Part shown: in pieces, positions 1-8,778 of the stretch
Layout of the letters: every line of letters begins with the position of its first letter
Numbering within the stretch: the stretch's first letter is position 1
Assembly: GCA_964443875.1 (NCBI GenBank)
Contig: CAYUET010000014.1
Location: 1 to 64,000, forward strand
Source of the DNA: CAYUET01 sp964443875
Lineage (GTDB): Bacteria > Auribacterota > JAFGBW01
Direction: 5' to 3'
DNA: 64,000 nt
Program-made: the position numbers and the translations under genes
The notes under the pieces: generated by a model
Databases searched by the model: none
Told to the model about the DNA's origin: nothing
What the model saw: the letters and a program-made list of their open reading frames with translations, nothing else

Positions 1-91
1 GCGGCTTTGTTCTCTCAAATTTCTCTTTTGACATGGCGCTCTCTCCTAATTATTTTCCTTTAAACTCTTATTTCAAGCCCCTGCAAACTAA

Positions 92-164
92 AGCCCACGA
101 GCGGAATCGAACCGCCGACCTTTCGCTTACCATGCGAATGCTCTACCAACTGAGCTACGAGGGC
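92..164 (-). tRNA. tRNA-Thr (anticodon GGT)
   Basis: Read on the minus strand this folds as a cloverleaf: acceptor GCCCTCG with CGTGGGC, D arm GCTC/GAGC, anticodon stem TTCGC/GCGAA with loop ATGGTAA, and a T arm with loop TTCGATT. The loop puts GGT at positions 34-36, which is a threonine anticodon reading ACC/ACT. One T-T mismatch sits in the acceptor stem. The 3' CCA is not encoded, and the discriminator base reads T. The 90 bases before it in the window hold nothing I can support. Confidence 0.93.
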
Positions 165-322
165 TTTGGATTTTTCGATGAAAAAGGCTGTGAAGATATA
201 TCAAACCAGCGAATAAGGTCAAGATTTATTTTTATAAAATTTTTTATATCTGATTTTTATTGCTTATTCGTTTATCCCATTATAGGTTACATCCGTCAAT
301 TTAAATAAAAAACAAACATAAC

Positions 323-1315
323 ATGAATTCTAATCCATTTCAAACAAACAAAACTCTTAAAGCTGTTTTCATGGGAACACCCGGATTTGCAGCCGCTCAT
401 CTGGATGTGCTGCTTCATCATCCGGATCTAGTTACACTTAAGGCCGTTTACACACAGCCCGACCGCCCAAAAGGACGTTCCCGTATTCCCTCCCCTTCTG
501 ATGTCAAGGAAGTTGCCCTTGCCTATCAACTTCCCATTGTTCAGGTGGATAATTTTAAGACGGAGGAAAGCCTTAATGAACTTAAAGCGTTCGCTCCGGA
601 TATCCTAATCGTTGTTGCGTATGGGATCATTCTTCCTGCTTCCGTTCTCAGCATCCCCTCCTATGGAGCCATCAATATTCACGCCTCCCTTCTCCCCCGA
701 TACCGGGGAGCCTCTCCTATTCAGTATGCCCTCCTCAACGGAGATTCCCTGACCGGAGTCACCTGCTTTCTTCTGGATTCCGGAGTGGACACCGGACAAA
801 TCCTGCTTCAAAAAGAGATCAAACTCACCCCTCAGGACAATTATGATTCTCTTTCAATAAAACTTTCCTCTCTCGGCAAAGACTGTCTGATTGAAACCTT
901 AACACGTATTCAGGAATCCTGTATGAGCTTCAAAGGTTTCCCTCAAGATAAAAAAATCGGTTCTTATGCCAAAAAAATTACCAAGGAAATGGCGGAGCTG
1001 AATTTTGAGAAATCCGCCCAGGAACTTCACAATCAGATACGGGCACTCAGCGCCTGGCCTATCTGCCATTTCAGGGCACAGGCGGACAAACTTGATGAAA
1101 TGGAAATCAAAATTCATAAAACAGAAACCGTAGTCCCCTGCACTCTTTGTGAATCAAGAAAACCTGGAGAACTCCATTATCTGCCTCACCATCATTTACA
1201 TATCCGCGCCTCTGACGGATGCCTGAATATTCTTGAATTACAGATTCCAGGTAAGAAAAAAATGACCATTCAGGAATTTCTCAACGGACATTGCATAGGC
1301 GATATTCATCGCTGA
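323..1315 (+). CDS. fmt: Methionyl-tRNA formyltransferase
   Basis: The enzyme formylates Met-tRNA(fMet) with 10-formyltetrahydrofolate in the cytoplasm, supplying the initiator tRNA. The N-terminal Rossmann-type domain begins KAVFMGTPGFA at residue 13. The catalytic triad is visible as N118 and H120 (in AINIHASLLPRYRG) and D156 (in DSGVDTG), each 12 residues later than in the E. coli enzyme, so the protein carries a short N-terminal extension. The C-terminal part (about 215-330) matches the OB-fold tRNA-binding domain in position. Total length is 330 residues, normal for the family. No clear Shine-Dalgarno precedes the ATG, so a slightly different start is possible. The usual partner def is not adjacent; the next gene follows after 12 bases. 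Confidence 0.97.
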   Translation: MNSNPFQTNKTLKAVFMGTPGFAAAHLDVLLHHPDLVTLKAVYTQPDRPKGRSRIPSPSDVKEVALAYQLPIVQVDNFKTEESLNELKAFAPDILIVVAYGIILPASVLSIPSYGAINIHASLLPRYRGASPIQYALLNGDSLTGVTCFLLDSGVDTGQILLQKEIKLTPQDNYDSLSIKLSSLGKDCLIETLTRIQESCMSFKGFPQDKKIGSYAKKITKEMAELNFEKSAQELHNQIRALSAWPICHFRAQADKLDEMEIKIHKTETVVPCTLCESRKPGELHYLPHHHLHIRASDGCLNILELQIPGKKKMTIQEFLNGHCIGDIHR

Positions 1316-1327
1316 TCTGACTTTTTC

Positions 1328-1615
1328 ATGACACACTCAACCCATTCCCAGGCCTGTCGAAAAAATTGCGGGGTCTGCTGCATCATTCCCTCCATCAGCT
1401 CCCCTTTGCCCGGCACAAAGCAAGGAAAGCCCGCTTTCACCCCCTGCCCTCACCTGACATCTGATCTGCAATGCAGTCTGTTCAACTCCAAGGACCGTCC
1501 TTCTGTCTGCAGCTCTCTCAAACCACAGACGGATCTTTGCGGAAACAGCCGGGAAGAAGCGATTGCGATACTGACTCATCTTGAAAAAATAACGAACCCT
1601 GAAAAATTTTTATAA
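1328..1615 (+). CDS. YkgJ-type cysteine-cluster protein
   Basis: A small cytoplasmic protein of 95 residues with eight cysteines in the order expected for the YkgJ/UPF0153 putative zinc- or iron-chelating family: C10, C14, C17 and C18 (CRKNCGVCC), then C40 (PCPHL), C49, C61 (RPSVC) and C71. Family members bind a metal or Fe-S cluster, but the biochemical role is not established. It starts 12 bases after fmt on the same strand and is probably co-transcribed with it. A hairpin with flanking A and T runs follows directly. No convincing Shine-Dalgarno is visible, consistent with translational coupling to fmt. Confidence 0.85.
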   Translation: MTHSTHSQACRKNCGVCCIIPSISSPLPGTKQGKPAFTPCPHLTSDLQCSLFNSKDRPSVCSSLKPQTDLCGNSREEAIAILTHLEKITNPEKFL

Positions 1616-1616
1616 T

Positions 1617-1650
1617 AAAAAAGGCAGCCCGGCTTACCCGGACTGCCTTT
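1617..1650. terminator. Bidirectional rho-independent terminator
   Basis: A stem AAAGGCAG/CTGCCTTT extended inward by CCGG pairing around a TTA loop lies between the convergent fmt-ykgJ unit and ahcY. A-runs on the left and T-runs on the right give a U-tract in both directions, so it can end both transcripts. Confidence 0.85.
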
Positions 1651-1691
1651 AATTGATAGCGTATTATTCCTGAGGGGGATAATCGGCTTGA

Positions 1692-3104
1692 TTAATAACG
1701 ATAATGTTCGGCTTTGTAAGGACCTTCGACCGGAACCCCGATATAATCAGCCTGCTTTTTGGTCAGCGTTGTCAGACTGACTCCCAGTTTCCCCAAATGG
1801 AGACGGGCAACTTCCTCATCCAGAGCTTTGGGCAGACGATAAACCCCTTTTTCATATTTCTTGGTGCGGAGTTCAATCTGTGCCAGAACCTGGTTTGTAA
1901 AGGAAGAAGACATCACGAAAGAAGGATGCCCTGAAGCGCAACCCAGATTCACAAGTCTTCCTTCCGCCAGAATATAGATCTGCCGGCCATCCTTAAAGGT
2001 ATAGCGGTCAACCAAAGGCTTAATCGTATCTTTCTTGGCTTCCGGGCAGGTGTTGATTCTTGAAACCTGAATTTCATTATCAAAATGCCCGATATTACAG
2101 ACAATAGCCTGATCTTTCATTTTCAGCATATGTTCCAGAGTAATCACATCCAGATTGCCTGTGGTGGTAACATAGATATTACCTTCATGAAGCACTTCTT
2201 CAATCGTCTTTACTTCATAACCTTCCATTGAAGCCTGAAGAGCGCAGATAGGATCGATTTCCGTAACAATCACACGCGCACCGAAACCACGCATGGACTG
2301 AGCGCAACCCTTTCCAACTTCCCCGTAACCCAGAACCACAACAACTTTTCCTGCAACCATCACTCCTGTGGCCCGCTTGATCCCGTCTGCCAGAGACTCA
2401 CGGCATCCATAGAGGTTATCAAACTTGGATTTTGTGACGGAATCATTCACGTTAAAAGCAGGAATCAGAAGCTCTTTACTTTCTTCCATCTGGTAAAGCC
2501 TGTGTACTCCTGTGGTTGTTTCCTCTGAAACTCCCTTCCAGTCCGCAACAAATTTCTTCCATACCCCAAAATTTTCATTCTGGAGTTTTTTCAAAAGATT
2601 GATTATTTCCTGTTCATCTTCACTGCCTGCAGTCACTTCCAGTTCTTTGGGATTCTGTTCAGCTTTCAATCCTTTATGTAATAAAAGGGTTGCATCGCCT
2701 CCGTCATCCACAATGAGCTCAGGCCCTTTACCGCCAGGAAAACACATGGCTTTATAGGTACATTCCCAGTAGTCTTTCAGGCTTTCTCCCTTCCAGGCAA
2801 AAACAGGAATACCGGCGGCCGCAATCGCAGCGGCGGCGTGATCCTGAGTGGAAAAAATATTACAGGAGCACCAGCGAACCTGAGCTCCTAAAGCGGCCAG
2901 AGTCTCGATTAAAACAGCGGTTTGAATTGTCATATGCAGAGACCCCATAATCCGGGTGTTGGCCAGGGGTTTGCTTTTTCCGTATTTTTCCCTCAGGGCC
3001 ATAAGTCCTGGCATTTCCATCTCAGCCACTTCGAGTTCTTTACGACCCCAGGCGGCAAGGCCAATATCTGCAACTTTATAGTCTTCAGTATCTTTTTTAC
3101 TCAT
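1692..3104 (-). CDS. ahcY: Adenosylhomocysteinase
   Basis: It hydrolyses S-adenosylhomocysteine to adenosine and homocysteine, closing the methylation cycle; the enzyme is a cytoplasmic NAD-containing oligomer. At 470 residues it has the long bacterial form. Recognisable blocks are the N-terminal ADIGLAAWGRKELEVAE, the substrate region TRIMGSLHMTIQTAVLIETL, the NAD-binding glycine motif VVVLGYGEVGKGCAQSMRG, the segment AIVCNIGHFDNEI, and the conserved C-terminal end PYKAEHYRY. The start is fixed by a strong Shine-Dalgarno, AAAGGAGA, six bases before the ATG. It is transcribed alone, between a terminator and a putative promoter. I looked for an SAH riboswitch upstream and did not recognise one. 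Confidence 0.98.
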   Translation of the reverse strand: MSKKDTEDYKVADIGLAAWGRKELEVAEMEMPGLMALREKYGKSKPLANTRIMGSLHMTIQTAVLIETLAALGAQVRWCSCNIFSTQDHAAAAIAAAGIPVFAWKGESLKDYWECTYKAMCFPGGKGPELIVDDGGDATLLLHKGLKAEQNPKELEVTAGSEDEQEIINLLKKLQNENFGVWKKFVADWKGVSEETTTGVHRLYQMEESKELLIPAFNVNDSVTKSKFDNLYGCRESLADGIKRATGVMVAGKVVVVLGYGEVGKGCAQSMRGFGARVIVTEIDPICALQASMEGYEVKTIEEVLHEGNIYVTTTGNLDVITLEHMLKMKDQAIVCNIGHFDNEIQVSRINTCPEAKKDTIKPLVDRYTFKDGRQIYILAEGRLVNLGCASGHPSFVMSSSFTNQVLAQIELRTKKYEKGVYRLPKALDEEVARLHLGKLGVSLTTLTKKQADYIGVPVEGPYKAEHYRY

Positions 3105-3152
3105 TTCAATTCTCCTTTAGATTGTCAGATCCTCTGTCAAAAAAACGTGTGT

Positions 3153-3181
3153 AAGCTATACAAAAAGGACCAAGGCGTCAA
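3153..3181 (-). promoter_or_regulatory. Putative sigma-70 promoter of ahcY
   Basis: On the minus strand TTGACG (3176-3181) is followed either after 15 bases by TATAGC or after 17 bases by TAGCTT, about 50 bases before the ahcY start. The -35 box is good and the -10 is mediocre. Confidence 0.4.
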
Positions 3182-3278
3182 TTATGTTCTCTTAATCGTT
3201 TCTGATTTTGAATCTCTTGACTCAATCCAGTTTTATCCGATGATCTGTAAAAAAACAAACTCTCTCAAATTTCCAATT

Positions 3279-3878
3279 TTACGAGTCCAGATTTTTACCA
3301 ACTTCATCTACCGTTTTATCAAACAAAGCCTCCAGAACCGGATGGGTGTTGCGTATTTTTGCAATCACCTTCTGAGTCCACTGGATATAAGTTTTTTTTC
3401 GCTCAAGATCCCAGCCCAGGGGACAGTCCTTTGTTAGGGCCTTCACATTGGCAATCTTATCGGCTATTTTTATAAGTCTGGGGCCTAAGGAAAGAGCAGA
3501 TGCTTTTTGAATCTGCGCTGCTTTTCGCTCATCATGGGACAGTAATTTATCATCCGTCACTTCAGCCACATAGGAGGCAATTTGAGAATTAAACTCCGAG
3601 GTAAGAAGCTCCAGGGTCATCGCGGTATCCTCAATCGTATCATGAAGTAGGGCAGCCGCAAGGATATCTTTGTCACGGACCCCCCCCTCTCCGGATAAAA
3701 TCCATGCCACTTCAACAGGATGGTTGATATAGGGTGTTTTTCCATCCTTGCGTTTCTGAAAACCGTGGTAACAGGCCGCAGTGTAGCAGGCCTTCAAAAC
3801 TATATCGGGAGATTCTATTTTAACTTCATTCATTTTAACTTCATTCATTTTAACTTCATTCATTTTAATTTCACTCAT
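3279..3878 (-). CDS. MESH1-like HD-domain hydrolase ((p)ppGpp hydrolase family)
   Basis: This is a stand-alone HD phosphohydrolase resembling the hydrolase half of RelA/SpoT and its small relatives (MESH1/HDDC3, SAH enzymes). Visible motifs in order are YINHPVEVAWIL (metal-binding His), AALLHDTIEDT (HD plus ED), VTDDKLLSHDERKAAQ, and KIADKIANVKAL with the conserved Asp. No synthetase or regulatory domain is present, so it would only degrade alarmone, or NADPH as reported for MESH1. The reading frame opens with the pentapeptide MNEVK repeated three times after a variant MSEIK, encoded by a 15-bp tandem repeat; each copy has an in-frame ATG and none has a good Shine-Dalgarno, so the start is uncertain. 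The catalytic domain itself is clear. Confidence 0.85.
   Translation of the reverse strand: MSEIKMNEVKMNEVKMNEVKIESPDIVLKACYTAACYHGFQKRKDGKTPYINHPVEVAWILSGEGGVRDKDILAAALLHDTIEDTAMTLELLTSEFNSQIASYVAEVTDDKLLSHDERKAAQIQKASALSLGPRLIKIADKIANVKALTKDCPLGWDLERKKTYIQWTQKVIAKIRNTHPVLEALFDKTVDEVGKNLDS
3817..3876 (-). repeat. Four-unit 15-bp tandem repeat at the start of the HD hydrolase gene
   Basis: Units lie at 3817-3831, 3832-3846, 3847-3861 and 3862-3876. The first three are identical (attttaacttcattc on the plus strand) and the last differs at two bases. Each unit encodes MNEVK (MSEIK in the outermost). Because the unit is 15 bp, copy-number change keeps frame. Confidence 0.95.
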
Positions 3879-3951
3879 TGACAGAAAAAAACTCGTTTGT
3901 TAAAATGTGATTTTTTAAAATTTTTAATTATTTTTCGGAGCTTTATTCCTG

Positions 3952-4269
3952 ATGAAAAAGACAGCACAGAAAGTTTCTACCATAAAAGAAGAAACTTCCA
4001 TAGAAATAAATGAAAATGATATCCCGGATGCGGATTTCTTCTCAAAACGGGGTGTTGATTTTTTTAATGAAAGCAAATTTGCTGAAGCCATAGCCGATTT
4101 TGACAGGGCCATCCGCGTTGACGAAGAAAATCCTTATTTTTTCAATCTCCGGGGTCATGCTAAATATTCAGCCGGGGATATTAAAGGCGCAAGAGCGGAC
4201 TTCAACAGATCCAAAAAACTGAAGACAAAAGGCAAGAAAATCAAAAAACCGGCAGCCCCTGCCGCTTAA
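3952..4269 (+). CDS. Small TPR protein
   Basis: A 105-residue protein with a charged N-terminal 30 residues, then two tetratricopeptide units (about 32-65 and 66-90: FFSKRGVDFFNESKFAEAIA, then NPYFFNLRGHAKYSAGDIKG), and a Lys-rich tail ending KKPAAPAA. No signal peptide or membrane segment is seen. TPR pairs usually mediate protein contacts, but no partner can be named. A CGGAG sequence about 11 bases before the ATG may serve as ribosome site. It is transcribed away from the HD hydrolase, and its stop codon overlaps the stop of the convergent gene at 4266. Confidence 0.75.
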   Translation: MKKTAQKVSTIKEETSIEINENDIPDADFFSKRGVDFFNESKFAEAIADFDRAIRVDEENPYFFNLRGHAKYSAGDIKGARADFNRSKKLKTKGKKIKKPAAPAA

Positions 4270-4706
4270 GCCTGGATTTGGTAAACCTCCTCTGACAGAT
4301 TTTTTTGGCCGCAAAGATAGAATGTCACGGCTTTGGGTATTATTTTACCTGCTAATTTCGGATTTTCAAGAGACAGAACAACCCGTTTAAGATCTTCCGC
4401 CCCTCCTTTCGGATAAGTGACTTTGATCCGCAGACGTGTCGCAGAAAGAAAAGATGAAAGGGCCTTCTCTTTTTTATTTTCCATACTAACTAAAGGCTCA
4501 TAGTAAACCCCCGGAACATAAGTCGTACTCCCTGATTGCAAAATCGTTTCGGCCTTTGCCACAAGCTCACGATTCAGGGCATGTCTGATTCCGAGATTTT
4601 CATTGAAGAGCCAAAGGTCTGCTGTGACTTCCATCATAAAAAGGATTCCCAATACCGCAAATCCCCACTCCATCCCTTTGACTAACATGGATTCTTCTTT
4701 TTTCAT
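4266..4706 (-). CDS. Single-pass membrane protein, unknown
   Basis: A 146-residue protein with one hydrophobic N-terminal helix (about residues 11-33, GMEWGFAVLGILFMMEVTADL) and a soluble remainder expected outside the membrane. I do not recognise the family. It is the last gene of the leftward unit that includes the two-component pair and overlaps the preceding gene by ATGA, so translation is probably coupled. The architecture (short N-terminus, one helix, small extracytoplasmic domain) is compatible with a pilin-like or envelope protein, but no prepilin peptidase site is evident. Confidence 0.7.
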   Translation of the reverse strand: MKKEESMLVKGMEWGFAVLGILFMMEVTADLWLFNENLGIRHALNRELVAKAETILQSGSTTYVPGVYYEPLVSMENKKEKALSSFLSATRLRIKVTYPKGGAEDLKRVVLSLENPKLAGKIIPKAVTFYLCGQKNLSEEVYQIQA

Positions 4707-5092
4707 GTCCCAGTCCTCTTGATCAGGCGCTGCTTCTTCACTTTTTCTCCACGGTAATCGGAAAAAGCAGTCACAAGGTAAGCCTCCTTCTCTTCCTTAA
4801 TCAGATTTTCATAACGTGTTCCATCGAGATCCGTATAAATAAAACGATTTCCATTCATACTCCAGTTTCCGCTCCAGCGGTCACCGGAATTTACATGTAA
4901 AAGCTCATATTGAACAAGATTCAGGGAAGCTTCCGCCTGAATCAGAGCCCGCTTATAAAAGTCTCTTTTGTCCTCCTGCTGTTTTCCCCATTGAATCCAG
5001 AGGAGGGATAAAAGGAAAACAGAAGCGGAGAAAAGAATGAGTACCCCCATGAGGATTAAAAAACGGCTTATTCTGACTCTGTCTTCACTCAT
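4703..5092 (-). CDS. Single-pass membrane protein, weakly PilX/pilin-like
   Basis: 129 residues with one N-terminal transmembrane helix (about 10-33). The helix is followed by a segment reading RALIQAEASLNLVQYELL, reminiscent of the AEA...L pattern after the helix in PilX-type minor pilins, and then a short beta-rich part (WSGNWSMNGNRFIYTDLDG). The usual Gly-Phe-Thr-Glu prepilin cleavage signature is absent, so the resemblance is weak. It lies between the response regulator (gap of two bases) and another small membrane protein (ATGA overlap), suggesting the three are made together. Confidence 0.65.
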   Translation of the reverse strand: MSEDRVRISRFLILMGVLILFSASVFLLSLLWIQWGKQQEDKRDFYKRALIQAEASLNLVQYELLHVNSGDRWSGNWSMNGNRFIYTDLDGTRYENLIKEEKEAYLVTAFSDYRGEKVKKQRLIKRTGT

Positions 5093-5094
5093 AA

Positions 5095-6441
5095 TTATCC
5101 CTGGGAAATTCCAAAGCGGTTTAATTTATTATATAAAGTCTGTAGAGAAATACCCAGCGTCTTTGCCGTCTGCGTCTTGTTTCCACGGGCGGATTCCAAA
5201 GCTTTGAGAATCTGTATTTTCTCCATTTCATCCAGAGTCTGCGGCCCCTCTGGTGCAGATGAAGCCATTAGTTTACGCTTGTTTAAAAGATCCATTTCCA
5301 CCTCTTTGGCACGGATGATCCTGTTCTCGGATAAAAGAACAAGCCGTTCGATACAATTTTTAAATTCCCGGATATTGCCCGGCCATGAATACTCGGAAAG
5401 AAGGGCCAGAGCCTTCTCCTCCATTTCGCATTTCTCGTTTTCCTTTTCTGTCGCAGAAAGAAAGGCCTTTGCCAGAAGAGGAATATCCATTTTCCGTTTT
5501 CTCAAGGGTGGAAGTTCCAGAGTCACCACATTCAGACGGTAATACAGGTCTTCCCGGAAACGCTGTTTTTGGATTTCCTGCTGAAGGTCCTTTCCGGTAG
5601 CGGCAACAATCCTTGTATCTACATGATCAAAACGCACGCTGCCGATTCTGCGGATTTCCCCTGACTGAAGGGTACGCAAAAGCTTAACCTGCATGAAAAG
5701 CGGCATCTCTGCCATTTCATCCATGAAAAGAGTGCCTTTATCCGCCATTTTAAAAAGTCCGTCTCTGGCTTCATGAGCCCCGGTGAAAGCCCCTTTTTCA
5801 TGACCGAAAAACTCGCTCTCCATCAGTTCCTGGGGAATGGCTGCGCAATTGACAGGAATGAAGGCATTTTTAGCACGGGGGCTCTCCAGATGGATGTGCC
5901 GGGCCATCAGCTCCTTTCCGGTTCCGGATTCTCCGTAAATCAATACCGAGGCATCGGAAACAGAAATCTTTTCTACGGTTTCAAGCAGGATTTTCAGGGG
6001 GGATGATTCCGAATAAATCATGGCTGGTGCCGCCCCCTTAAGCGATGAAATATCCGGGAGTCCCCGGGATTCGCGGCTGGCCCTGCGGATCATCTCAGCC
6101 ACATGCGCCACATCCAGAGGCTTCACCAGATACTGGGAAGCCCCCTGCTTGACCGCAGTGACCGCGGTTTGAATGTCATTATGCCCTGTAATCATGAGAA
6201 CCTGTGCCTGGGGATTTTCCGCTTTAATTTTTTGAAGAGCGTTAAGTCCGTCCATTCCCGGAAGATTCAAATCCAGAAGAAAAACTCTGTACTGCCTGCG
6301 CTTGATTCTTTCAAACATTTCTTCAGCACTGAAAACAGAGTCGCAGTCAATATCGCCGAACACCCCCAGAGCCTTTGAAAGCAAATGAGCGCCTTTGCGG
6401 TCATCGTCAACAATCAATACCTGAATAGATCCGTTTGTCAT
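5095..6441 (-). CDS. NtrC-family sigma-54-dependent response regulator
   Basis: A cytoplasmic transcription activator. The receiver domain (1-120) has the acidic pocket VDDD and phosphoacceptor D57 in FLLDLNLPGMDG; the AAA+ domain has Walker A GESGTGKE (170-177) and the sigma-54 contact loop GAFTGA (217-222); the C-terminus has a Fis-type helix-turn-helix (GNKTQTAKTLGISLQTLYNKL). All elements needed to activate sigma-54 RNA polymerase are intact. I start at 6441 rather than ten codons upstream because this ATG overlaps the kinase stop as ATGA and has AAGGAA at the right distance. The adjacent kinase is its likely partner. A sigma-54 promoter at 25536-25551 is a candidate target. Confidence 0.93.
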   Translation of the reverse strand: MTNGSIQVLIVDDDRKGAHLLSKALGVFGDIDCDSVFSAEEMFERIKRRQYRVFLLDLNLPGMDGLNALQKIKAENPQAQVLMITGHNDIQTAVTAVKQGASQYLVKPLDVAHVAEMIRRASRESRGLPDISSLKGAAPAMIYSESSPLKILLETVEKISVSDASVLIYGESGTGKELMARHIHLESPRAKNAFIPVNCAAIPQELMESEFFGHEKGAFTGAHEARDGLFKMADKGTLFMDEMAEMPLFMQVKLLRTLQSGEIRRIGSVRFDHVDTRIVAATGKDLQQEIQKQRFREDLYYRLNVVTLELPPLRKRKMDIPLLAKAFLSATEKENEKCEMEEKALALLSEYSWPGNIREFKNCIERLVLLSENRIIRAKEVEMDLLNKRKLMASSAPEGPQTLDEMEKIQILKALESARGNKTQTAKTLGISLQTLYNKLNRFGISQG

Positions 6442-8729
6442 TCTTTTTCCTTTGCGTCCGGAGTGATGCACAAGGGAAATTCCATCTCAAACACACAGCT
6501 TTCCCCGGGCCTGCTTGCAATACTTATCCGGCCGTTCATATTTTTCACAAGACTTTTTACAAAGGCAAGCCCCATTCCCCACCCGCTCTTTTCCGAAATC
6601 ACTTTCGTGGAATAAAACGGCTCAAAAAGATGCTGCATAGTCTCCGCTGAAATACCCGTTCCGTTATCGGCAAACTGAATGATGCATTGGGCTCCCTTTT
6701 TAAAGGCGCTGAGCGACACTTTAAAATTGTCGGGAAAGGAAGCCTGTTCGGCATTCAGATAGAGATTAAATAGGATCTGCTGAAAATAAATCGGCTCTGC
6801 CATAATCGTTAAGGAGTCTGAGCACTCGATCTTGAGTGCGGATTCTTTCACTCCCTTTCCTGAAACTTTTTCCTCGAATATTTTAAAACTGGACAGAAGA
6901 TGCACAGGAACCAGGGTAAACATCTCCTTTTTTCCCAAAACCATGAGAGAATGCGTCATGCTTTTGCCCTCAAGAACCGCCTCCTGAGAATTCATTGCAA
7001 ATTCTGCAACATCGCCTTCAGGGCAGAGCCTTAAAATCGTATCCACAGAGACCTTGATCCGGTTTAAAATATTATTGAAGTCATGGGCCATTCCAACAGC
7101 CAGAAGGCCGCAACTCGTAATCTTCTCTCCTTGAATCAGCTCATGTTCCAGATTCCTTCTGTCCGTGATATCATTGAAAAGCACGATCACATGACTCACC
7201 TTGTTTTCTGTTGAAAGAAGAGCGGTTTTAACCCCGAAATACTTTCCTTTTCCGGGGCCTTCCCAAAAAATTTCCCGGGAATCCACCGCTTTCTTTTCCT
7301 TCAGGGAAAAAGAAATCAGCTCTCTCATCTGGGAAGGGATGAGGGAAGAATCCAGGGTGATGTGTTCGGAAGGCTCAGTGCCTGCGGACAAAAGCACCCG
7401 GGCCATAGGATTCACAAAAACCATTTTTTTCTCGCTGTTCATGACAAAAAGCCCGGAGGTCAGAGAATTCAGAATGCTTTCATGCAACTGTTTCAGATGA
7501 ATAATTTCCTGTGTCCGCTCACGAACACGGTCCTCCAGGTTCTGATTCAGATCCTTCAGCAAAAAAAAGGCTTTTTCCTTTTCAGAGACTTCATGCCGCA
7601 AAGAATCCCTGGAGGACTGGATCTGCTCCATCATCGTGTCAAAATGCGTGTAGATCACTCCTATTTCGTTGGAAAACTTCATATGGGTACGTACCCTGTA
7701 ATCCCCTTTCCCGGCCTTTTGAATAAGCTCAAGCAGAAGGGATAGAGGCTTGATGACCATCTGCCGGGTCAGCCGGCTGAATAAAAAAACCATGAGGAGA
7801 ATGACAAGCACTAAAACGGCTAAAACCTTCTGAAGCATTTCGGTCACTGCAAACATCTCTCTTGTTTCCTGAAGCACAATCACATACCACCCGGGCAGCC
7901 GGATCAGACCTTTTTTCCCGCCCAAAAACCGGAAAGAGGCCCCGAAGGAAAGAGAATACTCATCCTTGAAAAGAAATCCCGATGAAGAAAGAAGCCCCTC
8001 CTCCTTTTCCGTATTTTCATTCCTGATACTCAGTCGTCTTTTAAGCTCCAAAGGACTCATGTCTTTCCCAAGATTCTCCTCGCCTTCACCGGCAAGCCAC
8101 CTGAAATCAGAATCCACAATTTTAAGACGGCAGGAATCCCCCACAAGATAGGGCTGAAAAAGATCCCAGATCGTCTTCACCTTCACCAGGGCGAGCAGGA
8201 CAACCCCGGATTTCCGATTCAGGGGAACACAAATCAGACTTAAAGGCAAATCCGATGAAGAAAGAAAAAAGGCATCAGAAACCCGCACTTCTTCTGAAGA
8301 AAATTCTTTCAGCCCGGAAGCCTTCATGGCTTCAGCAACCAGGGGTGTATCGGTAGACTCCAGTATCTCTTCTCCGGAATTCAGAACCGCCAGGGCCTCG
8401 AGGCTGAGCACTGGCCGGATTTCCTTGAGGGCACGCTCAAAAACACTCTTTCTGTCCGCCGGAAGATTGCTGGCAGGATCAAGGTTCAGATGCTTCAGGG
8501 CGGAGGATAAACGATAAATGGAAGTCTCAAGAATACCCGGAGCCTTTTCGCAGAAACGGTCCAGATTATTTAAGGCCTGTTCTTTGATGCGCGTGTTAAC
8601 AAAGGCATAAACGACAAATGAAAGAATCAATACAGGAAGAAAACCTGTAATCATCAGTTCCAGCCTGAAAACCGACTTAAGCGTGAACGATGTTAATTTC
8701 ATTTCCTCTTTTCCGGAGGGCTGTTTCAT
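6438..8729 (-). CDS. Membrane sensor histidine kinase
   Basis: A 763-residue kinase. Order: transmembrane helix (about 24-45), a large periplasmic sensor region (about 46-300, probably Cache-like given size and the C-terminal GWYVIVLQETREMF), a second helix (301-318), HAMP (320-372), coiled coil (375-415), a PAS-type domain (418-525, ending VIVLFNDITDRRNLE), and a kinase core with H549 in MAHDFNNIL, an N box (LFNLYLNAEQAS) and G boxes (DNGTGIS, GWGMGLAF). The HDFNN phosphoacceptor motif is typical of NtrB-like kinases that pair with sigma-54 activators. GGAGAGG six bases upstream supports the start. It overlaps the response regulator by four bases. The ligand is unknown. Confidence 0.92.
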   Translation of the reverse strand: MKQPSGKEEMKLTSFTLKSVFRLELMITGFLPVLILSFVVYAFVNTRIKEQALNNLDRFCEKAPGILETSIYRLSSALKHLNLDPASNLPADRKSVFERALKEIRPVLSLEALAVLNSGEEILESTDTPLVAEAMKASGLKEFSSEEVRVSDAFFLSSSDLPLSLICVPLNRKSGVVLLALVKVKTIWDLFQPYLVGDSCRLKIVDSDFRWLAGEGEENLGKDMSPLELKRRLSIRNENTEKEEGLLSSSGFLFKDEYSLSFGASFRFLGGKKGLIRLPGWYVIVLQETREMFAVTEMLQKVLAVLVLVILLMVFLFSRLTRQMVIKPLSLLLELIQKAGKGDYRVRTHMKFSNEIGVIYTHFDTMMEQIQSSRDSLRHEVSEKEKAFFLLKDLNQNLEDRVRERTQEIIHLKQLHESILNSLTSGLFVMNSEKKMVFVNPMARVLLSAGTEPSEHITLDSSLIPSQMRELISFSLKEKKAVDSREIFWEGPGKGKYFGVKTALLSTENKVSHVIVLFNDITDRRNLEHELIQGEKITSCGLLAVGMAHDFNNILNRIKVSVDTILRLCPEGDVAEFAMNSQEAVLEGKSMTHSLMVLGKKEMFTLVPVHLLSSFKIFEEKVSGKGVKESALKIECSDSLTIMAEPIYFQQILFNLYLNAEQASFPDNFKVSLSAFKKGAQCIIQFADNGTGISAETMQHLFEPFYSTKVISEKSGWGMGLAFVKSLVKNMNGRISIASRPGESCVFEMEFPLCITPDAKEKE

Positions 8730-8778
8730 GGCCTCTCCAAAACCTTTACGCTGTTAGCCCCCTAAAACATTCTTTTCC

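Noticed and set aside
33..308. Frame across tRNA-Thr at the window start
   Set aside because: It overlaps the tRNA and has no coding features.
3105..3278. SAH riboswitch before ahcY
   Set aside because: I found no sequence resembling the conserved core of that riboswitch.
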